DNA of 64,000 nt from Tetranychus cinnabarinus (lineage: Eukaryota > Arthropoda > Arachnida > Trombidiformes > Tetranychidae): assembly GCA_022266195.1 (NCBI GenBank), contig WHVY01000001.1, positions 22,258,001 to 22,322,000 of the forward strand, written 5' to 3'. Every line of letters starts with the position of its first letter. The first letter of the stretch is position 1. The notes below the pieces were generated by a model. The model had not been told where the DNA came from. It ran no database searches and worked only from the letters and a program-made list of their open reading frames with translations. A program made the position numbers and the translations under genes. Positions 1-13,000 of this stretch are shown one piece after another.

Positions 1-2380
1 AATTTCAAAGTGATTCAGATGATGGAAAAAGAAGAGATGAAAACATGATTGGACCATCGCTAAACAATGAGAAAAGGCAAAAGATGATGTTGATGATAAT
101 GATGATTATCATCAGTTGTAGACAAGAAATGCTTAAGAGAGTTGAACATAAATCTGATGATACAAAATGAATAGGAATTTGAAGTGTATCCAGTTGTTAT
201 TGAACAAAAATGCTGCTTTTCTTTGTAACAGTATGCAAATGGACTCAACAATAAGCAACTTTTTCATCCAGTTTCAACTTCTTTCCTCTTCTCTGTTGCA
301 TCGCCATTTTCATCAACATCATTCTCCTTCTTTCTCATATCTTTTTACCTGTAACTTTCATTTCATTGTGAGTTTTGTCAGATATAAAAAAGAACTCAAA
401 TATTATGTAAATATCAAATTTTGCTTTTCCAAAATTTCAATCTTTTTCTCTGTTTTCCAAAAGTCGAAACTCTCATGGATAACAGCTTATCCGGTTAAAA
501 CTCTTGCTTATAAAACAGATATCATTTCAAGATGTGATAACTTATTTACGAAAAATTTTTATCCGCCATTTTGAGTTTTCTCAAGTATACATTTTTGTTA
601 TTCACAAAATTCTGAATATTTGTTTTCTCTCATTTTTCTCAGTTTCATTTCAATTTCATTTTTTACTATCAATTTAGACTTTAAAGTTATTCTGATGGAA
701 ACCATTTTTACTTTTCTCTTTAAGATATAATGTTACCCATTTTCAACCCTTTCTTTTATTCACCAAAAATGCGTCTTTTTGTGTGTTAATATTATTATTA
801 GAATCGTATATTTCAACTTTATTTATTTGGTTTCATTTACCTTTTGTTTGCACATAAACATTGTCTTTATTTCCATAAAAGAAGTCATTAATTCAAACTT
901 TTTTTCCAACATTTCACATTCGCAACAATTTTCTCATAACTTGATTACTTAATTACAATCGATTCTTCAAAATTGCCTCAAATTCAGAATTTATTTTCTC
1001 AGGTTGCGTTTCAAACTCGACTTAGAAGTCAACTCTTCTCTTCGATTTATCATGAATTCATTTTAAGATTGATAAACTCAAACGGATTTCCCTGTCTGAT
1101 AGCTTGAGTTGACTAAAATCCTCAGAAAATCAGTAATTTTTCAGACTGAATGCTGGGACTGACTTGATAATAATAAATCAAAATAATGAAGTTGACTTTT
1201 TGAAACTCTTTTCTTGCAAAGTTTCTGGTAATAAATTAACCAAAACTTGAAACTCAATCGATTGAACAAAATCGAACTAAAATCTGAAATTTCGTCATTC
1301 TTTTTTGCATTATTTTGCAATAAAATAATATTGTCATAAAAAATACGATTTAAAAGGTTGGATCGAACGTAATGCTGATAATGTTCTTAATAACATTGAT
1401 AATAAATTGAAGAGGAAAAATCGAAATGTTTACATTTATGATTTAATGTAATCGGTTTTTTTACTTACACCATTAAAATATTTATTGTCCAAAGGATTGT
1501 GACGATCTGAAAGGTAAAGGTTGGTCACTCTTGGCCATCCAATTTCAATCAATCTTTATCTCATCTTTATTCACAGTAAAACAACTAAATCTGTATCACA
1601 AGATTTACATGAGCTACCAATAATCTAATGTTTAAATATTTTATAAACTTTGTCCTGTCAATTATAACAAGTAAACCTGGATAAAGGTTTGGACAAAACT
1701 GCAAGGTAAACTTTGCCTGTGTTTACCAAAGTCTTAGTTGATCATTATTGTACTTTTATTTTACTGTTTCTTGAAACAATTTATTTGTCAAATTAGATTG
1801 ATGATTTAGGTTACAACTTTTCTCTTTTCAAATTTCATCAACCAACTTTGCAAAGTAAATTTCCAACAATATTTCCTCTTTTCTTCAATATTGTTATTCA
1901 CCATTCCCAATCAGATGCTAATAACAATCAAAATAATAATCTTAATAATAGCAATATTCATAATGAGCTTTAGTTTTCTTTTGTTCTCTTCATGCTTACT
2001 TTTCTGTGACACAAGTGAAATAACAGGGAATGTGAAAAAATTTAATGAAAATGAGAAAATGAAGTGAACCTTTTTTCCCACTCTCAATGTTCAACGAATG
2101 GGTTACAAGAAAAGAAACAAGAAATCTTTTTTCTCTGCATTACATTTCAAGAATAAATGAGCAACTGTAGGAGATACTTTTCTGAATAAAGGTGAAGATA
2201 ATTATGATGGTGATGAAACACATAAATTGAAAAGAAAAAGAAAAGTTTATCGATCGAAAGATGGAACAAAAAAGTGTGCAAAAACTCTTTTTAAGGTTAC
2301 CTGTAATCCAACCCATTTAGCTATTGGGTTAATTCACACTGAGAAATGAGATATTTTTCCAGGATTTACCTGTTCTTATC

Positions 2381-2522
2381 ATACAGTCATTCTCGTTTTG
2401 GTCATTTGAACGCGGTTTTGTTATGAAAACTCTGTGTCTTTACAGTCAGCCGGTTTTACTCGTTTGAATGATGGTTGTGTTCATATGAGAGTTGGTTCTA
2501 AACAAACGAGAATGATTGTATC
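2381..2522. repeat. Short inverted repeat, possible MITE remnant
   Basis: ATACAGTCATTCTCGTTT at 2381-2398 is repeated in inverted orientation near 2504-2522 with about one mismatch. The arms are separated by roughly 105 bp of non-coding sequence. The layout resembles a very small terminal-inverted-repeat element, but I find no clean target-site duplication and only one copy in the window. It could also be a chance hairpin. Confidence 0.35.
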
Positions 2523-5500
2523 ATATTATTAGTTTAATTTACACGAAATTGCAAGTAAATTATATCATATTAGGAAATCAAAGAAACTTTAAATCAATTA
2601 ACTGAATCTGATTGCTAACAAAAGCTATTATTTATGATGAGTTAATGATTAAGATTTCAATCGACATTTTTATCCAAAGTTTTCTTGCGATTCATCGTGT
2701 TCTGGCTTTTCACTCCCTGCTGAGTAAACAAAGCTAGTTTTTGTCTGTGAAGAAAAATGAACTTTCGTTATTCAGTAGAACTTTCAAGTTGATATTCATT
2801 TCATCTTTTCCCTTCATTTTCAGAATCTTTTTGTTTCAATTTAGAAAAAAGATTTTGCTGCAAAATTTAAATTGTGCTTATTTATCCTTTTTTTATAAAA
2901 GAAAAGTGTTTCCAGATATTGATTCAAAGTTTCAAAAAGATGGTAGATTATGAATAGATTTTCAGATTGACTTGAAATTTATCGGAAATAAATCTTGATC
3001 CAAAAGCATTTTCCATTTCCCATTAACTTCCGTTTTCCTTTTCTCACTCGGAATAATGCTTCTTCACCATTTCCATACATTTACACCTGAATTCAAACAA
3101 TCAAATATTTATCAACTAACAGCAACTTAAGTGACTGACAATGAATGCCGATGTAAAATATTAACACAACTATTTTTTCACCCAAAACTCGAGCCAAAAC
3201 GAGAATAAAAAGACTTTGAAAGTTAACGAGTTCTGCAAGTCAATTGATCAACTTTGAATGAAGAGTCGAAAGTGAGAGTTTATTAAAGCCTGATTATCAC
3301 CTAATCTTGATAAATTCTTAATTCATTTGTTGTTAACTTTATATTCATCAATCAATTGTTTGATAACTTTCACTCCAAGTCATTCCCAGTAATAACTCTT
3401 GATGCTTAATAATGCAAGTGATAGAAGGTGAATGATAATTTTCTTGATGCATTTAAATTAATGAAAACTAATTGTTTAAGCAACTTAATAAAACAAATTA
3501 TTCTTTTGTCATCATGAAAGTGATTAAATTTTTTTGTTGACTAGCTCCAAACTTATCATTCCAACCAGATAATGTTCAATGATCTTGAATCTGAAGCAGA
3601 ATAAAAAATATCAAACAACAGCAAGAGATGAAAGGTTTGGAATTTTTCAGTTATCAAATTATCATTCAAATATTAAAGGGAATATTAATGATTTCATGGG
3701 TGAGTTGAATGTTTAATCGGTTGAACAATGAGAATTTCATTCTCGAATTCAGCAAATTTTTCGTCTCCCTGTCATAACTCCAAGCCTTTCCAAGTGCTTG
3801 CAAAAGTTTCAAATAACATTTGATAGTCCAACATTTGTAATTGTTTTACTTGTCCATCCTTGGAGTAAGTTAATCAACATGAATGTAAAAGTTAATCAGA
3901 GGGATTCAGGGGATTCTCACATTGCAATCAACATGCTCAGTTTCACTTTTCTTTTGGGAATTGACTTGTTCTCATTCAGTTTTACCTGATAAAATGACTT
4001 ATTCAAATTATAACTTTTTCTTATTCCACTTTTCTTGTATCTGTCATTCCATCTGATTCAACCTTTCATCCTTTCTCTTTTTTATCTTTCCACTCCATTT
4101 ACAATTCTAATTCAATCAATCTTGAAAGTTATCTGAAAACAACAGCATAAAATGTACCCAATCATCGTTTCACCATTCAAATACAAAAGTTTCTCATGTC
4201 AACCTTTCATTTCCGAATCATTTTTTCCTTTCCTTTACCGATCCAACAAATAAACAATTTAAACAAATTTTAAATAGATAATTGTTCATTGAGTATAAAA
4301 ACGAAAACTTGCAAGTTCAATGTCATTTTCGTTGTCAAAATAACAGAAAATCAATGAATGTTACATTGAATTTCACTATTCTTCGATCATATTACATTTC
4401 TTTTGAATCATCATGATACAGCGATGCACATTCTTACAATATGAATGTTTCGACTTAAAAGATTCATTTTTGATTAACTTTCTTCTTCTATTTTTACTTT
4501 CTTTTGTGTTGGTTTATTTTTCGGTTTCCCTTTTTCACCCTTTCTTTTCTTACCAATCACAATGCTGGATATAAACATGTTATCATTGTAATCATATGAT
4601 ATAATATTCAGTTGATAATAGCAATGAAAAAATATGATTCATGAGTTATGTGCAAGTACTCTATTGGGATGTCAGCATCACAAAATGATGCGGTACAAAT
4701 GATTATCCCAATAAATCACTATTCATAATAGATGATCAACTTTAATTACAAGCACACATTTTAAGTAACATTTACGATGGGAAACACCAAAGGAAATTCA
4801 CTGTTGAGGGACAATTAGTTGGAGAAGAGAATGCTAATCATCACTTGCAGTTAATTGTTTGTCAGGTAATCATTTAAATACACACATGAATAATTAATAG
4901 TTTATCTTGGCTATTTATATGAAATTTGATGGGAAAAGAAAAAGATATTGAAAAATGAAGGAAAGTGGTAAGAGTTTGAAAGGGAAAAGACAAAAGTGGG
5001 AGTTTGATATTATGAAAGGTTGGTGAAGAAAAGCGAAGAAAAATGAATCTGATGAAAGAAAAGTAAATCAACCTCAACTATTCATGTTAACCTGTTATTA
5101 AGTGATGGATAATTCAACAATGCCTTTTTACCTGAGGAATACAAATTAGATGAAGGATAAGGAAAGACAGAGTCAACATTTTCAATCATTTTTGTAACTC
5201 ATTTTCATTTTAATTTAAACGAGTGAACAAAAGATTGAAGCGTTCAGTTTATTATTTTCATAAATGCTGAACCTTTCAACAATGAAACGTTGATGGCTCG
5301 ATAAATGACATTAGACTGATTTGCATGAATCAAATGCCTCAATTGATTGGAAATAGTTGAAACTTTTTCAAATTATTGTCAATAATACATTCTTTATGAA
5401 TGCCTAATCAAATGTTTCATCTTGAATTGGAAGAAAGGAAAAGGCAAAATTTGTTTGCAATCTTTCACTTCAGTTGAACGACAATGAAACTCAACAAACA

Positions 5501-8500
5501 TATTTCAATGCGTAAATTTTGTTCCTGGAAAAGTACAAAATTGCATAAAATGATAATTACTGAGCAAAGCTTTTTTGGCTTCATTAAAAGTTGAAGGTAA
5601 AAAAAAGAAGGAAGAAAATTTCCTGACAACGGAAAATAAAGCTGCTTGAAGCAAAAGTCGAAAGTTGTTTCAGTTTGCATTGCATGATGAAAGAAATGAT
5701 GAGACAAGAAATCAACAATGATGAACAATTTGATCACAGTTTTCAAATTAGCTGAAAGAAGGGAAAGAATGAACCTTTGATAATGTCTTTGCTTGAGCAA
5801 CTCAAATATTAAGTTTAGTTTAAAGGTTGAAAGTGATGTAAATAACGACGATTTTGCCAGTTAATAAGAAATGTCAAAATAGTGTCCAAAATTGTTCACC
5901 TCAATCCATTTATTTGTCAACATTTTCTGCCTGACAGAATATTAAAGTTGATACCTTTCTTGTGCATTTTTTGTTTTCATTCAAAGTTAATTTAGTAATA
6001 TTTGTGTAAAAATGGTAAAATGAAAAGGCTTGAATAAATGTTACACTTCGATAAATGTTTTTTTTATAAAAATAACCTTTTGTTCAAGAGTTGACTTTGG
6101 ATCGTTTCAATATTTTCATATTGACTTCAATATCATGGTCTGATTGTCTCTTGACCGGTTAAAAATTTAACTTTGTAACCAGTTTTTGTTGATATTCATT
6201 TCATATTCTGGTCAACATCAACCATGCATAACACTTGGTAGCTTAAATATTCATCAGTTAACAGTAAATTATCTCCTTACAATTATTCAAAAACTTTTCT
6301 AATTTATTTTGGTGTAAAGTAGAATTCAAATTTTCTAATTTCTCAAATTCGTTCGAGTTGAAGTTTTTGCCAACTCTTATTTCGCTATTAAGAGTTAATC
6401 TTTCAAGAATATTTATGACTCAAACTTACAAAATTAGTCGAGTTGAATATCAATTTAATGTGAAGTTGTTAAAGAAATGGTCAACATTTAGTCAACCCAA
6501 TCCTGGTTTTCTGGTTTTCTCTTTGATTGTTTTATTTCACTTTCTATGTTCATTTTGTTAAGTTTTTTGTTGTTTAACAACATAACTTGTTTAAAAGAAA
6601 CGTTGACATTGATATCATTTTTGAATCATCTCATGCTGTTCTTGATTTGGAAATGTCTTCTTCCCTGTTTTATCCTTTGAGTTTATTTTTTCTACTTTCC
6701 TTTCGAATTTCATTCTTTCTTTTCTCTGTGTTCTCTTGCTTTTTTTCTTTCCTCTCTTTCCCTGATTGACCCAACTTTCTATCAAGATCAACATAAGCTG
6801 AATCATCATCATTATTCAGTTGGTTCATCAGATAATTCACAAGAATAACTTGCTTCTTTCAACTTTCTTTGTCAACATTTTTTCTTTTAACCTTAATCTT
6901 CTTACATAATCTTGGAAGAAACCTGTTCAAAAAGCAATTCTGTTTCATAAATTATATCACCAGAACTTTTGGTTCTCCTTCTGATTCTTCTGCATCTCTA
7001 TTCAACTCCCTGTTTATATCTAAAAATAAATCCACAAATTGAGATGTTAATAACAATCTTGGTCTCTTCAGTAAATGCATTTGAATTTAAATGTTTAACA
7101 TTTTCTGTTATTTGCACAACAACACAAACTGGATTTTAATTGTGAATCAACATTTAAATTTCATTCCAACCTTTGACAACAATTGTTGCTTTACCTTCAC
7201 CTGCACCACAAAGTTGATTACATTTTCCTATTTAATCCGTGAATCAAAAATGAATAACAACGATAATACACTTAATTCCCTTGCCCAAAAAGGTAAAGTT
7301 AAATTGAAAATCTATTATTAAATAGATTTGATCTGAAAATTTATTGCTCTTTAAACGTCAGCGAGTGGCTTGGAAGTAACAATTGAAAGTCACAAAACAA
7401 GAAAATTTTGCCATCTTATTATCAACTATTGACTTAACTTTGCAGCTCAAATAAGCGTAAAAACAAAGGAAAGTAAGGACAAGATAACTAAGAATTTCAA
7501 GTTGAAAGGAATGATTCTGATGATGAAATTTCGATTTATTTTGTTCGTTTCTCTTTTCTCCTTTTTCCTCAATTCCATTTGTTGACCTTTCCCAGATGAA
7601 CAGGGAAGAATGAGGAGAAGAGAAAGAAGAAGAAAAAGTTATCAAAATGAGAAAAATTTCTAACTCAAAAGCTTAACACAAAAAGTCTCTTGTTTGACCC
7701 AAAAAATCTATTATCATCATCTCTATTAAACTGGTTAAAAGCCACCAACCATTGGTCTTGAGAATCAAACACATCACTGAACTTTATCAACTTTTCCAGA
7801 GTCAAAGAGAATAATGAAAATCTTTTGGAGAAAAAAAATTCACACAAAATTTCAATTCCATCAACATTATTCAGGTTATCTCACACTTTGACTGTTTGTC
7901 ATCAACAGTCAATTCAAGTTGCATTGGATTATTGATTTACTGTTTTTACTCCAATCTTGTAGTTGAAATTTTCTGTTGATTCCTTGTTTCTTTTCACCTT
8001 TAAGTTCATTATATTTTTTCATGATAATATTATTATTAACGATAATAATGATGATGATGAAAAACAATCATTTGATAACAGTTATAATGAAAAATCATTG
8101 ATAGAAATGGAAACTTTTCTTCTGCTTTTTGTTCATTTTTTATTGTTGTTTCATCTCATGAATCCTTCGTTATCATCCTGATGATCATCATGAATCTTTA
8201 CCCTTCTTCTGTTTCCAATGAATTCTCATATTTCAAAGTCACGTGAGTTTCGAGAACAACTTTTTCCTGCTTCTTTCCATCAATTTTTCCACTTTTCCAT
8301 CTTCTCTATTAATGCATTTGATTGAAATTCTGTATATCATGTAACATTAACACCATGAGGTTGAACAATTTTTCATCAAGAAAACTTTTCAACACAATTA
8401 TTATTGCAATAAAAAGGTGAAAAAATTGAAAGAGAAAAAAAACAAAATTCACTATTTTTGAGTGAAAATCCAATTGAATAGAGAAGGTTAATTTCTTTAC

Positions 8501-8999
8501 TCATTTTGAACAAGTTTGTTCAAAAATTGCAACCATTAAAAGTATTGATTCAAGATTTTGCAATTAAATTTGATTGCACAGAAAAAAAAGAAATCAAATA
8601 AACTATTTAAATAGTTCAATGGGTTAAGATCAATAATTCAAGAATGAAAATCAAAGTTAAACAAATGTTTTTATCGTCATTTGAATAGTTGATGAAATTA
8701 ATGAAACTGTTTGATGAAGGGAAAAACAATTCATTATTGTAAGAGCAAGAATTGTCTTTATTCATTCTTTAAATTCTGTAAATATTATCGGAAATTGGCT
8801 GACAAACAGGAAATCCGTAGCATTTTGGAACCATAAGAGGAAGTAAAGTGCACGGCTTTGCTGTCTGAGCACAAAAGAGTTCAACTGATGAAATAATACT
8901 TTCAAATAAACGACCAAAGAAACGATTGAATGATTATTGAATTTATTAACTTTGATACAAAATGAAACATTATTTACTTATTTTGCTTATCGATTACAG

Positions 9000-9055
9000 A
9001 GCGGTGCTAGACAAGGTAGTGGTGATGGCGTCAAAAGCCTGTGGCCAAGAGGAGG
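9000..9055 (+). other. Candidate small 5' exon
   Basis: A 56-base block that is more GC-rich than its surroundings lies between a good acceptor (CGATTACAG) and a good donor (GGTAAG). It is open in two forward frames, one giving a Gly/Ser-rich peptide ending LWPRGG. It cannot be joined in frame to the exon that starts at 9952, because that exon has a stop before the unc-13 ATG. It would therefore be a 5' UTR exon, belong to another transcript, or be a false positive. Confidence 0.25.
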
Positions 9056-10027
9056 GTAAGAAATGCTTATTTATCTTTTTTTTCAATCCAATGAATCAAA
9101 GTGAACAAATGAACTTCTCAAGATTATTATCAAAGTTTGGTCAAAATTCACCCTTCATTTGGCTTTTTAACTTGAAAATAACCGCAAAATAAACCGAGTT
9201 TGTGTTGACTAAGCTGCAACTTTTTTTGGTCGGAAGATGAAGAGAAGAGGAGAATGGATGAATGATGAAAAGACGAAAGTAGAATCGACAGGAAATACAT
9301 CAAATATCGACAGAATTGAAACTTTTTTCATTTATCTTGTTTGCGCTTTTTGTCTCTTCATGATATTTTGGGTTTCTATTTACTTTGATTTCCTCTTTTA
9401 TTTTATCCATGATTTTTGTTGATTTGAAACTTTAAGTTCCGTTTGATTAATTTGGTGAGTTGACAGGAGAAGAAGATAGCAGAGAAAGAAAAGAAAGAAA
9501 GAAAACCAGAAATTAATCTAGTTAACCAGATTCTGGTTCATTTGCTTGTTCTAGCTGTTGTTATTTGTTGTAGGTTATATCCTATTAGTTTGGATAAACA
9601 ATTTGTTGAACAGTGGCTTAAACAGAGTGCGCCAGTTCAATCAGAGATTATTTCATCCACATCATCATCATAATCACCTTATGATTCAATCTTGAACAAC
9701 GCAAAATCAACAATTAAAATGATGTAAAACCAAGCAAATGATTGAGATGATGGCTTTGATTATGATGGTTAGATTATGAGATTGATGATGCCATTCCTTG
9801 CCTCTTGGATCATACTTTATGCTCGATAAAACCATTCATTATGCCATCAGTTTCATCAAGTTTACTCTGTTATTCACCTGTTATCAAACACTTCAACACT
9901 TTAAGTTTACCTTTAATTAGTTCAATCCGTTGTTTGCTGTCTTCATTTCAGATTTAACTTTCTTACCACAAAATTTGTTCTTTACTAAATTCATATTGTT
10001 CACTTTGTGTTTCCACTTATAATTAAA

Positions 10028-13000
10028 ATGGATCGTTTAACGGTCAATAACGACAAGTGGAAGTTTCATCGATCACTTAGAGGTCGATCAACAGCCACAA
10101 GCTCATCAACTTCAACACCAAAAACTTTGACTCCAAAGTCAACGCGATCACTTACAGACGATGAAATTAATTTCGTTTCCAATGCCATTTACATCGATCC
10201 CTTTTACCTTTCCAGGGATAATCCTTTCTTTAGTGCCATTGATGCCATGCCTGATATACGACCTCGGAAAAAGTCCATTCCATTGGTCAGTGAATTGGTA
10301 AGTCACTAAACGGACATCTTAAATTTGCCAAAAATTCCTTTCAAATCCTCTAAAATTTATAAGAAATATTGGAAAACTTAAATTTGTTCAAAATCTCAAT
10401 CTAAATTACCTAAAAATTTGTTCACCAACTGTTGACAGAACTCTTAAACTCTCAGAAATTCTTCATTCCCTATTCTCACTCTAAATTTTCCTTCAATCTT
10501 AAGTATTATTATGGCTAGAATCCTTACTAACTATAAAACTAGTTATAATCATTTGAATAGAATGTCCAGAACTTTTTCCCCACACGTTATTCTTGTTATT
10601 TACAAAACCATGATTTTCCTTTCATAACTTGTACTGTTTTCATGTATTTCTCATAACAAAATGTTTCTTTTCCAGGTTCTCAAAACAATGGCCGCTACCA
10701 AACGAAGTGCTGGATTGGCCTCAGCTGTGCCAAGAGCATCTCTTAATGATGAAGAATTGGTAAGATAATCTTAGAAAAAGAAGAGGACGAAAATGCAGTT
10801 GGAATACTAATTGACCTCAATTGTTTATTTATTGACACAGAAAATGCATGTTTATAAGAAAACTTTACAAGCCTTAATCTATCCAATATCAAGTACAACT
10901 CCACACAACTTTCAACCCTGGACTGCAACTAGTCCAACATATTGTTACGAATGTGAAGGACTTTTATGGGGAATCGCAAGGCAAGGAGTTAGATGTACAG
11001 AGTGTGGAGTGAAATGCCATGAGAAATGTAAAGATTTGCTCAATGCTGACTGCTTACAACGTAAGTTTACTTGCCATCCTTGTATCCTAATCATCATTTA
11101 ATTAAGCAACAATATTAATACCAAGCAATTGGCTAAACTTGGATTTGACCTTTTTTACTCCTTAATTCTTGAGCACAGAACTGAATACTTGATCAAATCC
11201 TACTTAACTTTGTCTAATTCCGAATCTCTTGACAATCGACAAAAGAGTTATAAATTTTCTATTATCAACTGTTTATTCCATAATCAGGTGCTGCTGAGAA
11301 AAGTTCAAAACATGGTGCTGAAGATAAAGCCAACAGCATAATATTAGCCATGAAAGAAAGGATGAAAACTCGTGAAAGAGATAAACCAGAAATATTTGAA
11401 ATGATAAGGTAAGACTTTTCCTATTTTTACATTTCTATTCAATAACCAGAGTAAAATTAGATCTATTAGTATTAATCTATTCTTAAGTTTTTCAATTTTG
11501 TTTCACTTGCAATCTTTTCAATTAGTTAATTTATTGAAATTAGATTTAATCTTTACTTTCATTCAATTTCTTTCATCATTAACTTTTAATGTTTATTCAC
11601 TAAGAATAATTTATACATTTGAAAGCAACATAATGAACAACATCTTTAACCTTTCCAAGTTTTCCTCCAAAAACAAACACATTTTGAACAACAACAACAT
11701 TAAACTGAATTTATTGATTGTCATTGAGATGATGAATGAATGTTTTCCAATCGAGTCCATTTCTTATTTTAACTCTTTTTTCACCTTTTTTTCTCAATCA
11801 ACTTGTTGATGTTGATTTGTGTGTTTGTGTGAAATGAAAACATCAGGAATGTGTTCAATGTCGATGAAAAGAGTCACGGTGGTCACATGAAAGCTGTCCA
11901 TCAAAGTGTCCTCGATGGAACATCCAAATGGTCCTGTAAAATAGCCATAACCGGTAGGTTGATATAAGATGAAGATGAAGAGTTAATTGTTGACAATCGT
12001 CCAAATTTATTGGTAAACAACTAAAGAATGTAAAAAGTGTTGATTCCCAATCGTCTTGTTAATCAATGGCCTTTGTATTCGTCTTGCGATTTTGGGCAAA
12101 ATTTTCCAGTTTAATGTTCTTCTTGTACATTGTCTTGCACTCTCATTGTTGTCATCATCATTGTTGTTGTTGTTTATTGTTGCATCTAGTTTAAATTAAT
12201 TTTACGTGTTTTCGTAACAATTATTTTCCCCTCACTTTAAATTCCATTGAAAATCAAAGCAAAAACTACTGACTGTTTCAATCAACAATCAATTTACAAT
12301 GGCGAATCAATGGAAAGAACGAAAAATGAAGTTTATTGAAAAAGAAAGCTCAATTTTCCTTCATATTCAAGTGTTTCATTTTTACTTTGTATTATGCATT
12401 TTCATTATTAACTTTTTTAACACCTTTACTTGTTTCCTTAGAAACATGATGGTTTTCATATTATCATGGCAAGAATATTGTAAACTCAACTCTAAGAGTT
12501 CTCAATAGAAGTTATCAATAGAAGTTCTGAAAAAGTTGTAAATAGAAAAAGATTTTGGGGAGAAAAAAAGTTGTGAAAAGAGTTCATTCTTGTCCAAGTT
12601 TAAAAGAAACCAGCATTTTGAACTCATGCAGTTTCTTGTTACACTTAGCCATCAATTATGAACAAAAAAAATCAGCCTCAGCCTTTTATTTACAACTTTT
12701 TTCGTTCATTTATCCAACTTAACCAATCTTATATACACTCAACTCTTTTATTTTTCCCATGTAAAGTGAAGGAGCAGAAGAAAAAATTAGTTCAACCTCC
12801 ATCATCAATGAATGCTATTTCGTTGTTTCTTCATGGTATCAGAACAGGTAGACTAACCAGGGTTAACAGAAGAAAAGGAAGAGAGAAAAAACAAAAATAA
12901 TCAAAGTTTCAAAGTGAACCACTCATGGTGATTGATGATGATTCCTGTGACACCAAAAGAAGAAAAAAATAAGTTGTGATTCTCGATTATCCAAACATTT

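Larger units (their letters stand above)
1..9951. other. Gene-poor AT-rich region upstream of unc-13
   Basis: I see no convincing protein-coding gene on either strand. The open frames here are short, low in complexity and rich in Phe, Ser, Leu and Lys, as expected by chance in AT-rich DNA. Simple GAT/ATC trinucleotide runs occur near 85-115, 8047 and 9655. Bases 3-172 stay open in one forward frame with an acidic and basic start, so the left edge could be an exon or UTR of something outside the window, but no splice donor supports it. Since unc-13 genes often have distant 5' exons, this may be promoter or intron of that gene. That is inference. Confidence 0.5.

Noticed and set aside
5465..5800. 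Reverse-strand open frame of 111 codons
   Set aside because: It is hydrophobic and low in complexity, shows no domain or splice context, and looks like a chance frame in AT-rich DNA.
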